Assembly (NCBI RefSeq): GCF_015644665.1
Contig: NZ_JADOBQ010000002.1
Location: forward strand, 806,001 to 870,000
DNA: 64,000 nt
Direction of reading: 5' to 3'
Source of the DNA: Roseobacter sp. MH60115
GTDB lineage: Bacteria; Pseudomonadota; Alphaproteobacteria; Rhodobacterales; Rhodobacteraceae
A model generated the notes under the pieces. The model had not been told where the DNA came from. It searched no databases and worked only from the letters and a program-made list of their open reading frames with translations. How positions within the stretch are numbered: position 1 is the stretch's first letter; the number at the start of each line of letters is the position of its first letter. The position numbers and the translations under genes were made by a program. Shown here in pieces: positions 19,255-26,515 of the stretch.

Positions 19255-20480
19255 CGCTGACGCCGCAGATCGGTCCGGCGGCCCCCCGCGGGCTCTGTAC
19301 CGATTGCGGCGTTTCCCGCATGCAGAATGACAAGGCCTGCGGGCGGGCCTGCCAGTTCATCGCGCCGGACTACCCCGGGCTGGAACGGCAGGTGCACGGG
19401 CGCTCCCGGCAAGACGGGGATGAACACTTCTTTGGTCCCTTCCAGGCAATGTGCCGCGCGGAGATGGCATCGCCAAAGGCAGGGGCGCAGTGGACGGGGA
19501 TCACCACGTCACTGGCCGCCGCCTTGCTGGAGCGCGATCAGGTGCAGGCGGTGCTGACCATGGTGCCGGACCCGGCGGATGTCTGGCGTCCGAAACCTGC
19601 CCTGATCACGGACCCGCAGGATATGGCAGAAGCGCGGGGCATACGCATGGGGTACGCGCCGTTGCTGGCTTTGCTGGAGACCGCGCAGGACCTGGGGTTC
19701 AAGCGGCTGGCGGTGATCGGCATCCCTTGTCAGATCTACGCGCTCCGCTGTCTGGAGGAGGAATTGGGACTGGACCGGCTCTACGTCATTGGTACGCCCT
19801 GCTCCGACAACACAACCACCGAGAATTTTCACCATTTTCTCAGCTTGCTGGATGAAGACCCCGCCAGCATCACCTATCTGGAGTTCCGCGCTGATTTCAA
19901 AGTGGAACTGCGCTATGCGGACGGGCGCCAACGGCTGATCCCGTTTCTCTCCCTGCCGATCTCGGATCTGCCTGCAGATTTCTTTCCGCTGACCTGTCGC
20001 ACTTGCGTGGACTACACCAACAGTCTTGCCGACATCACCGTGGGCTACATGGGCGGGCAGGGCGCGCAATGGCTGCTCGTGCGCAACGCCCGTGGCGCGG
20101 AAATGCTCGACAGTCTTGGCGATCAGATCCGCCTCAGCACCCCGGGCAGCGCAGGAAAAAGAGCAAGCGCGGTAAAGGGATTTGTCTCCAACACCGAACG
20201 TGCCGCCGGCGGTCTGCCACTGCGGCGGATGCCAAATTGGCTACGCCCCATCGTCAGCTGGCTGCAACCGCGCATCGGACCCAGAGGGCTCGAGTTTGCC
20301 CGCGCACGGGTGGAGATGAAAGCGGCGGAAACTATCCTGCACCTGCGCCGCGAAGCGCCTGCCAAGATGAAAAACATGGTACCCGAACATGTCTGGGACA
20401 TCGCCGCGCCCTACGGCTTGCAGCCAGGGCCAGAGGAAACACCGGCTTCTTCTGGCAAGAAATATCCCGGGGGAGACTGA
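19251..20480 (+). CDS. FrhB/BciB-type iron-sulfur flavoprotein
   Basis: This 409-residue protein is of the coenzyme F420 hydrogenase beta-subunit family, which also includes BciB (8-vinyl reductase for divinyl chlorophyllides) and 7-hydroxymethyl-chlorophyll reductase. N-terminal cysteines 16, 19, 30 and 34 and the later [19 protein letters not shown] and CRTCVDY motifs fit one or two [4Fe-4S] clusters plus FAD. It starts at GTG 19251, overlapping the nadK stop. The C-terminal residues (about [13 protein letters not shown]) are encoded by a dispersed repeat (20446-20509), so the tail is likely acquired. A bacteriochlorophyll or polysaccharide-pyruvate link are both possible; the substrate is open. 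Confidence 0.75.
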   Translation: MTLTPQIGPAAPRGLCTDCGVSRMQNDKACGRACQFIAPDYPGLERQVHGRSRQDGDEHFFGPFQAMCRAEMASPKAGAQWTGITTSLAAALLERDQVQAVLTMVPDPADVWRPKPALITDPQDMAEARGIRMGYAPLLALLETAQDLGFKRLAVIGIPCQIYALRCLEEELGLDRLYVIGTPCSDNTTTENFHHFLSLLDEDPASITYLEFRADFKVELRYADGRQRLIPFLSLPISDLPADFFPLTCRTCVDYTNSLADITVGYMGGQGAQWLLVRNARGAEMLDSLGDQIRLSTPGSAGKRASAVKGFVSNTERAAGGLPLRRMPNWLRPIVSWLQPRIGPRGLEFARARVEMKAAETILHLRREAPAKMKNMVPEHVWDIAAPYGLQPGPEETPASSGKKYPGGD

Positions 20481-20509
20481 GCCAAAGGCTCAGGCGGGGG
20501 CTGGCCCCC
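20446..20509 (-). repeat. Dispersed repeat family B, minus orientation
   Basis: Read on the minus strand this is a GGGGGC/GCCCCC hairpin, a spacer holding a second hairpin (TGAGCC/GGCTCA at 20478-20492), then CCCCCGGGATATTTCTTG and CCAGAAGAAG. The same layout (G/C hairpin, CCCCGG-ATATT, AAGAAG-like end) is seen at 31941-31990 and 59724-59776. This copy covers the 3' end of the FrhB-type gene including its stop codon and abuts the stop of the convergent SCO gene. Confidence 0.7.
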
Positions 20510-21070
20510 TTACCCGCGGGGGGGCAGATACCCGCGTATAATGTCGGTGGTGCGCGCGGCATCCAGAATGGGCGGCAGAAGGGTCAACAGCTCCCCGGAT
20601 CCATCCAGCAAATGCACAAAGCTGCCGTGCGCATAGATCCAGCCATATTCGGGGTCCTGAAACAGCGGCTCGACCTCTACGGAAAACGCATCATAGGCCG
20701 TCTGTAGCGCCATCTTATCGCCCGTCAGCCCGATAAAGTCCTGATGGATTTCGGCCAGCGGCGCGCCCATCGTCTCCACCTGATCCTGATCCGGGGCGAC
20801 GGTGATCATCACCGGGGTCACAGCAAACCCCTCATCGGCCAGCGCGTCCACCACATCGGCCATCAGCGGCAGTGCCGCGGAGCAGATGTTCAGGCAATTG
20901 GCATATCCGAAAAACAACAGCTGCGCGCGTCCGTCCGGGTCGGCCTGCGTCCGGGTCTCGCCATATTGATTGGTCAGCGCAAATGGCCCGCCGAGGTCAA
21001 ACGGCAGCGGTGGGGCCTCTGCCATGGCGCCGGTGGCCAGGCAGGTCGTGACCCAAAACGCCGCGCGCAT
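20510..21070 (-). CDS. SCO1/SenC family protein
   Basis: The 186-residue periplasmic thioredoxin-fold protein has a signal peptide (cleavage near AMAEA). SCO proteins deliver copper to, or reduce cysteines of, the CuA site of cytochrome c oxidase. The copper ligands are present: the C-x3-C in YANCLNICSAAL and the His in YAHGSFVHLLD. It is the last gene of a three-gene operon with two secreted proteins of unknown function; its start overlaps the upstream stop as ATGA. No oxidase genes are in the window. Confidence 0.88.
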   Translation of the reverse strand: MRAAFWVTTCLATGAMAEAPPLPFDLGGPFALTNQYGETRTQADPDGRAQLLFFGYANCLNICSAALPLMADVVDALADEGFAVTPVMITVAPDQDQVETMGAPLAEIHQDFIGLTGDKMALQTAYDAFSVEVEPLFQDPEYGWIYAHGSFVHLLDGSGELLTLLPPILDAARTTDIIRGYLPPRG

Positions 21071-21630
21071 CAGAAGTTTTCTTCGGCGTAGGTGTCATCC
21101 GCCTCAAGACCCAGGCCCAGATACCCCTCGGAGGCGATCACATCCTTCACCCGAGGATCGCGGCGGAACCAGGGGCCCTTGCCCTTGGCTTCAGGATATT
21201 TCTGAGCCCATTTCTTGGTCCAGGTGTTGGCCTTGATCCAATCGGCATCCCCGGCTTTGATGCGCTGCACCAGATAGATGTTGCTGGCGCCCAGATCCTC
21301 ATCCTCGATCATCAGGCCATCGACCTCTATCACCTGATTGCAGAACGGGGCCAGCTCTTCGGCGGCACCTGTGAACGCGGGCTGCGAGTTCTTCATGGGC
21401 AGAACCATGACATTGTCAACGGACCGCACAAGCCCCAGTTGGCGCGCCCCCGCACCGCAGTCATCCGTGCAATCGCCGGTCAATTCACAGAGCACATCCA
21501 CCACCTTGGCCTCGAACCGGGCGGGCACTTCGGCATAGAGGTTCCAGGTCTTGGCCTCCGATCCTTCGGAGAAATTCTGCGCCGTCAGCGGGCTGGCGGT
21601 CAGGGCGAAAATTAAAATCAGGTTGCGCAT
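21070..21630 (-). CDS. Secreted protein, function unknown (SCO operon, middle gene)
   Basis: The 186-residue product has a clear signal peptide (RNLILIFALTASPLTAQ). The mature part contains a cysteine cluster (VLCELTGDCTDDCGAG, near residues 47-62) and a fourth cysteine (APFCNQVIEVDG), plus a C-terminal Trp- and Lys-rich stretch (WTKKWAQKYPEAKGKGPWF). The start ATG 21630 overlaps the upstream stop by one base; a GTG at 21633 is the alternative. Position with SCO suggests a periplasmic metal or disulfide role, which is inference. Confidence 0.65.
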   Translation of the reverse strand: MRNLILIFALTASPLTAQNFSEGSEAKTWNLYAEVPARFEAKVVDVLCELTGDCTDDCGAGARQLGLVRSVDNVMVLPMKNSQPAFTGAAEELAPFCNQVIEVDGLMIEDEDLGASNIYLVQRIKAGDADWIKANTWTKKWAQKYPEAKGKGPWFRRDPRVKDVIASEGYLGLGLEADDTYAEENF

Positions 21631-22073
21631 CACTTCGGCTCCGGGAATGAGAAGGGCGGCACGGTGCCGTAATCTTCGTGGGTCGGGTTCACGATATCCA
21701 TATCGCTGACCACCTCGCTGACGACGAGATACTTCAACCCGTCGCGTTCATAGAGCATCCCGTCGGCTGTCACCGTGTGGGCCGCAAGGCTGAGCTGGGT
21801 GTCACCACTCGCCGATCCTGCATCCTGTGCAATCTTCAAAACCGTATAGACAGTGCCATCCTCGGCCAGCAGACCCACGGGGATACCCCCAGCCGAACAC
21901 CACAGCGCGCAGGTATGATGCGCCGACCCCACAACCGCGTCAGGCCCGCCCATCACGCCGGAATAATAGCACCAGGTGTCTATGATCTCTCCGGTTACCT
22001 GAATGCGGGTGCCCTCCGCGGCCCAACCGGGCAGTGCGAGGCTGGATAAGAGCAGGGATAACATTAGGCGCAT
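21630..22073 (-). CDS. Secreted protein with conserved Cys/His motifs (SCO operon, first gene)
   Basis: The 147-residue exported protein has a signal peptide ending near GWAAEG. Its mature part has the striking motif IIDTWCYYSGVMGG followed by SAHHTCALWCSAGGIPVGLL, giving three cysteines and two histidines within about 35 residues. This is the sort of arrangement expected for a metal or heme site. The rest is beta-rich. I recognise it as a conserved alphaproteobacterial type but know no assigned function. Divergent from csbD, with the EcfG-type promoter between them on the other strand. Confidence 0.65.
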   Translation of the reverse strand: MRLMLSLLLSSLALPGWAAEGTRIQVTGEIIDTWCYYSGVMGGPDAVVGSAHHTCALWCSAGGIPVGLLAEDGTVYTVLKIAQDAGSASGDTQLSLAAHTVTADGMLYERDGLKYLVVSEVVSDMDIVNPTHEDYGTVPPFSFPEPK

Positions 22074-22165
22074 GCGGCAATTCCTCCGGTTCTTGTGCCG
22101 GAAGCCTACGAGCAGGCTCTTTTTCGATCAACGGCGGAAATCCACCACATCGATCACTTTTTTGG

Positions 22166-22190
22166 GGAACCAATTGCAAAGACGTGTGTT
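22166..22190 (+). promoter_or_regulatory. EcfG-type (general stress) promoter of csbD
   Basis: GGAAC (22166-22170), 17 bases, then GTT (22188-22190) exactly fits the alphaproteobacterial EcfG consensus GGAAC-N16/17-GTT. It ends 67 bases before the csbD start, and CsbD proteins are classic general-stress products, which supports the assignment. Confidence 0.65.
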
Positions 22191-22257
22191 GGCTTGGCAA
22201 GAGCATGTGATGCGCATGTGCTTGGTTCAACGATTTCGACAGATAAAGGAGAGACCA

Positions 22258-22467
22258 ATGAACTGGGACATTATCAAAGGCAACTGGAAACAGATGAAGG
22301 GTCAGGTTCAGTCCAAGTGGGGCGAGTTGACCGACGATGAGATCGATCAGGCCGAGGGCGACCGCACGCGCCTTGCCGGGCTCATTCAGGAGCGCTACGG
22401 CGTGGCCAAGGATGAAGCCGAGCGCCAGATCGACGCCTTCATCGCAGAGCATAAGTCAGCCGCGTAA
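22258..22467 (+). CDS. CsbD family stress protein
   Basis: This 69-residue soluble, highly charged protein has the CsbD layout: MNWDIIKGNWKQMKGQVQ followed by WGELTDDEIDQAEGDRTRLAG and a helical C-terminus. CsbD proteins accumulate under sigma-B or EcfG-type stress control; the molecular role is not established. The start at 22258 has AAAGGAGAG upstream; a longer in-frame reading from 22003 is antisense to the neighbour. A strong terminator follows at 22493. Confidence 0.9.
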   Translation: MNWDIIKGNWKQMKGQVQSKWGELTDDEIDQAEGDRTRLAGLIQERYGVAKDEAERQIDAFIAEHKSAA

Positions 22468-22492
22468 TTTACCTCGTCGCGACTGATTTTTT

Positions 22493-22526
22493 AAAGGGCG
22501 GCTCCCATAAGGGGGTCGCCTTTTTA
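22493..22526 (+). terminator. Rho-independent terminator after csbD
   Basis: GGCGGCTCCC (22497-22506) pairs with GGGGGTCGCC (22511-22520) over an ATAA loop, with two G-T wobbles. AAA precedes and TTTTT (22521-22525) follows. Confidence 0.9.
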
Positions 22527-22535
22527 CATCCGGTA

Positions 22536-22577
22536 TCAGACGGAGCGGGTAACGCCGCCATCCACCCGGATGTTCTG
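22536..22577 (-). pseudogene. C-terminal scrap of a short-chain dehydrogenase gene
   Basis: Read on the minus strand, these 14 codons give QNIRVDGGVTRSV and a stop, the classic C-terminus of SDR-family oxidoreductases. Upstream sequence (to about 22665) does not continue the SDR pattern in this frame. It is best seen as a remnant left by deletion next to the hyuB gene. Confidence 0.45.
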
Positions 22578-22665
22578 CCGGGCATGCCGCTGCCGCTCGC
22601 CGTTGCCAGAGCCCCTTTCGTTTCTGCCGTCGCTTTTGCCCGCTCGTTGATGAGCTTTGTGGGCT

Positions 22666-24372
22666 CTAGCGCTCGTCACCGCTTTTGCGCGCGGTTTCGA
22701 TCCTTGCGATGTCGGCCTCGCTCATACCGTAGGCATCTCGCGCCGTTTCGGGCGAGATATAGCCGCGCAGCAGATCCCGGCGGACCAGCGATTTGTCCCG
22801 CGCCTGTGGGTCGCCATAGCCCGCGCCGCCCGGAAACGCCATTTGCACGCGGCGGTCGTGGGGTATGAATTGTTTGCCCTTGCCGCGCATGGGCGTGCCG
22901 TCATCCTGCGCAATGGTCGTCGGGGCACCTGCCGTGCCACCGCGTCTGCCGCGGGCGGGGTGATCCACGCGGTCGAACATGGCTGAGATGTCGAACTCGT
23001 GTCCGTCACGCGCGCCGACCTCCATCACCTGACCAAGCCCGCCGCGATAGGTGCCAAGGCCGCCTGAATCGGGGCGCAACTCCTTGCGCCAGATGATCAC
23101 CGGCCCCGCGTGTTCCGTGGCCTCGATCGGCATGGTCATCACGCCCGAGGGAAAGGCGGTCGCGTTCAGCCCGTCATGCGCTGGCCGCGCGCCGGACCCG
23201 CCCGAATTGAACGTCAGCACTTCGGAGCGGACGGCATCCGCCGGGGCAGGCGCATCGCTGCGCGGGCGCAGGGAGACCTGAAAGTTGCACAGGCACCCGG
23301 CCCCTTCGGCGGGCACCACGCCGGGCAGGATCTGGTCAAGTGCTGCATAGACCACATCCGGCACGAAATGCCCCACGATATGGCGCAGGGCGACGGGCGC
23401 GGGGTGCAGCGCATGCACGATGCTGTTTTCCGGTGCGGTGACCTCAAAGGGCGCAAGCGAGGCCGCGTTGTTGGGAATTTCCGGCGCGATGGCACATTTC
23501 AGCGCGTAGCAGGCATAGGCCTTGGTATAGACCAGCGGGCAGTTGATGCCTTTCTTGTCGAGGCCTGTGGTGCCGTCGAAATCCGACAGGATGCGGTCTT
23601 TCTCGATGCTCAGCTGAACGCGCAGTGTGATCGGCGTGTCAAACCCGTCTACCGTCATTTCGCCGCTGGCCTCGGCATGGGGCAGGGCGTTGATGCGTTC
23701 CAGCGTCGCGCGGCGGGAGTTCTCCAGAATGTACCCGGCGATGCCATCCAGATTGTCGAGGCCAAACTCCGCCATCATCGCCGTCAGGCGGCGGTGCCCG
23801 ATCTCGTTGCAACTGGCCAGCGCGTAGATGTCACCAACCAGCTGATCGGGCTCGCGCACATTGCCGCGAATGATGCGGATCATGGTCTCGTCCACGGTGC
23901 CCCTTTCGGCGAATTTCATAATCGGCAGATAGAGACCTTCCTCGTAGACGCTGTTGGCATCTGCGCCAAAGCCGCGCCCGCCGATATCCACCACGTGGGC
24001 GGTGCAGGCAAAGAAACCCACCAGCACGTCGTTGTGAAAGGAGGGGGTGACCATGGTGATGTCATGCAGGTGCCCGGTGCCCTCCCAGGGGTCATTGGTG
24101 ATATAGACATCGCCTGGGAAAATATTCTGCCGCCCGATGCGCCGGATGAAATGCGCCACCGCGTCGGCCATGGCGTTCACATGGCCGGGGGTGCCGGTGA
24201 CGGCCTGCGCCAGCATCCGGCCCTGCGTGTCATAGACCCCGGCAGAGAGATCACCGGCCTCGCGCACAGAAGTGGAAAAGGCCGTGCGTACCAAAGCCTG
24301 CGCCTGTTCCTCCACCGCCGAAATCAACCGGTTCCACATGACCTGATAGGCGACATTCGAAGGCTGTGTCAT
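22666..24372 (-). CDS. Hydantoinase B/oxoprolinase family protein
   Basis: The 568-residue protein is of the HyuB family, partner of HyuA in ATP-dependent N-methylhydantoinase, 5-oxoprolinase and acetone/acetophenone carboxylase-type enzymes. Family features include FSTSVREAGDLSAGVYD near residue 35, the GDVYITNDPWEGTGHLHD metal-binding segment, and GGSGARPAHDGLNATAFPSG. The C-terminus MSEADIARIETARK is intact. It starts four bases after the hyuA stop, so the subunits are co-translated. Substrate unknown; association with prpE upstream may point to a propionyl- or keto-acid-yielding route, which is speculative. Confidence 0.85.
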   Translation of the reverse strand: MTQPSNVAYQVMWNRLISAVEEQAQALVRTAFSTSVREAGDLSAGVYDTQGRMLAQAVTGTPGHVNAMADAVAHFIRRIGRQNIFPGDVYITNDPWEGTGHLHDITMVTPSFHNDVLVGFFACTAHVVDIGGRGFGADANSVYEEGLYLPIMKFAERGTVDETMIRIIRGNVREPDQLVGDIYALASCNEIGHRRLTAMMAEFGLDNLDGIAGYILENSRRATLERINALPHAEASGEMTVDGFDTPITLRVQLSIEKDRILSDFDGTTGLDKKGINCPLVYTKAYACYALKCAIAPEIPNNAASLAPFEVTAPENSIVHALHPAPVALRHIVGHFVPDVVYAALDQILPGVVPAEGAGCLCNFQVSLRPRSDAPAPADAVRSEVLTFNSGGSGARPAHDGLNATAFPSGVMTMPIEATEHAGPVIIWRKELRPDSGGLGTYRGGLGQVMEVGARDGHEFDISAMFDRVDHPARGRRGGTAGAPTTIAQDDGTPMRGKGKQFIPHDRRVQMAFPGGAGYGDPQARDKSLVRRDLLRGYISPETARDAYGMSEADIARIETARKSGDER

Positions 24373-24376
24373 GCGT

Positions 24377-26455
24377 TCATCCTTTCCGGATCACGTCAAT
24401 GCAGCCGTCAGGCTGGCGGATCGCGCGCCGGCTTTCGGGCACGATGATGGTGGTCTCGTCTTCGGTGATGGCGGCGGGGCCTGCAACCTCTGCGCCCACG
24501 GTCATTGCGGCACGCTGAACCACCGACGTGGTCAAGAAGGCAGCCTGTGCCGGATCAAACATCTGGCGCTCCGCGTCGACAGGCGCTTGCAGGGTGCCGG
24601 ATGTGGTCTCTTCGCGTAGAACAGGGTCGGGCGGTGTTGTGGCATTCACCGACCAGACGGTGATTTCGATGTCGAGGCCTGCGACGGTGCGGCCAAAAAG
24701 CTTGGTATAGTCCTGCTCAAACAGTGTCTTGAAGGTTTCCGCCTCCGGGGCCATGGCCTGTGCGGCGCTGAGAACGATGGGGATTTCCCAGCCTTGGCCT
24801 GTGTAGCGCATGTAGACCTTGAATTCGCAAAGAATGTCGCTCCGGGCATCGCAGCTGCGCACAAACCCTTCGGACTCAGCCTTGAGGTCAGACAGCAGCC
24901 CCTTGATTTTGGCGGCGTCGAAATCCGAGAGTTTCATATAGACGGAACGGTTCGCCTCGAAGCTGAAGGGCGCGCGCAGGAAGCCGATGGCGGAGCCGAC
25001 ACCCGCCCCGGGCGGAACCAGCAACCGATCTACGCCCAGCTTTTCGCAGAGCCTGCCTGCGTGCAAAGGGGCCGCGCCGCCAAAGGCGATCATGGTGTAT
25101 TCGCTGAGATCCTCGCCGTTTTCCACCGCATGCACGCGGGCGGCGTTGGCCATGTTTTCATCGACCACTTCGGCCAGCCCGAAGGCGGCGGTGGGGGCAT
25201 CCATTTCAAGGTCCGCGCCAAGATGGGTGCGCAAGGCCGCTTCGGCGCGGTCGGCGTGAAGCTGGATCGCGCCTCCGGCGAATGTGTCCGGGTCGAGCCT
25301 GCCCAACACCAGATCGGCATCCGTCACCGCAGGTTTCTCACCGCCGCGCCCGTAACAGGCCGGGCCCGGTTCCGACCCCGCGCTTTCGGGGCCGACACGG
25401 ATTTGGCGCAGCGCATCCACATGCGCAAGGGAACCGCCGCCCGCGCCGATCTCCACCATGTCGATCACCGGGATGGAAATCGGCATGCCGGAGCCTTTCT
25501 TGAACCGGTAGGTGCGGGCCACCTCAAAGACGCGCGAGGTTTTCGGGGTCTGGTTCTTGATCAGGCAAATCTTGGCGGTTGTTCCGCCCATGTCAAAGCT
25601 CAGCACCTTCTCAAGCCCGTAGCGCGCGGCGATATGGGCGGCAAAGACAGCACCACCTGCCGGCCCGGATTCCACCAGCCGCACCGGAAATTCAGCCGCA
25701 CTTTCCAGCGAGATGATGCCGCCGCCCGAATGCATCAAAAAGACATCACAATCTGCGCCTTCATCGCGCAGGCGGCCTTTGAGACGGCCAAGGTAGGATT
25801 TCATCAGCGGCTTGATATAGGCATTGGCGACGGTGGTGTTGAAACGCTCGTACTCCCGCATCTGCGGGCTGACTTCGCAGGAGAGCGACACCATTACGTC
25901 GGGCAGTTTTTCGGCCAGAACCTCGCGGATCATACGTTCGTGGGCGTCGTTGAGATAGGAATGGATCAGGCCCACAGCAACGCTGTCATAGCCCGCCTCA
26001 CCGATCTGATCCGCCAGGGTTTCCACCTGGGATCGGTCCAGCGGGATCAGCACGCCGCCACGCGCATCCACCCGTTCCAACAGCGTATAGCGGCGCTGGC
26101 GTGGCAGCAGCGGTTCAGGCAGCGTGAGGTTTAGGTCATATTGCTCGAACCGGGATTCGGTGCGCATTTCAATGACATCGCGGAACCCTTCGGTGGTGAT
26201 CAGCGCGGTCTTTGCCCCACGCCTTTCGATCAGCGCATTGGTGGCCAGCGTGGTGCCGTGGATGATCTGATCGATCTGGTCGGGGGAGATGCCCGCCTTG
26301 GCACAGACCTGATGCATGCCCGCGATAATCGCGTTTTCGGGGGCGGCATAAGTTGTCAGGACCTTGGTGGAAAAGGACTGATCCGCGACTTCCAGCACCA
26401 CATCCGTAAAAGTCCCGCCGATATCGACGCCCAGCCTGACGGAGGTCTTTGACAT
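24377..26455 (-). CDS. Hydantoinase A/oxoprolinase family protein
   Basis: This 692-residue ATP-binding subunit has the actin/hexokinase-like phosphate motif GVDIGGTFTDVVLE at its N-terminus and LSFDMGGTTAKICLI in the middle. HGTTLATNALIERRG is another HyuA hallmark, and IAFGGAAPLHAGRLCEKLG is the C-terminal conserved region. HyuA phosphorylates the substrate or its carboxylated intermediate; HyuB completes hydrolysis or carboxylation. It lies 60 bases after prpE on the same strand and is probably in that operon. Confidence 0.87.
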   Translation of the reverse strand: MSKTSVRLGVDIGGTFTDVVLEVADQSFSTKVLTTYAAPENAIIAGMHQVCAKAGISPDQIDQIIHGTTLATNALIERRGAKTALITTEGFRDVIEMRTESRFEQYDLNLTLPEPLLPRQRRYTLLERVDARGGVLIPLDRSQVETLADQIGEAGYDSVAVGLIHSYLNDAHERMIREVLAEKLPDVMVSLSCEVSPQMREYERFNTTVANAYIKPLMKSYLGRLKGRLRDEGADCDVFLMHSGGGIISLESAAEFPVRLVESGPAGGAVFAAHIAARYGLEKVLSFDMGGTTAKICLIKNQTPKTSRVFEVARTYRFKKGSGMPISIPVIDMVEIGAGGGSLAHVDALRQIRVGPESAGSEPGPACYGRGGEKPAVTDADLVLGRLDPDTFAGGAIQLHADRAEAALRTHLGADLEMDAPTAAFGLAEVVDENMANAARVHAVENGEDLSEYTMIAFGGAAPLHAGRLCEKLGVDRLLVPPGAGVGSAIGFLRAPFSFEANRSVYMKLSDFDAAKIKGLLSDLKAESEGFVRSCDARSDILCEFKVYMRYTGQGWEIPIVLSAAQAMAPEAETFKTLFEQDYTKLFGRTVAGLDIEITVWSVNATTPPDPVLREETTSGTLQAPVDAERQMFDPAQAAFLTTSVVQRAAMTVGAEVAGPAAITEDETTIIVPESRRAIRQPDGCIDVIRKG

Positions 26456-26515
26456 GTGGGGGTCCTTTTCACGATTGATCTGTGTCCTCGGCCAGCGGGC
26501 CTGGTGGCGTCGGCA

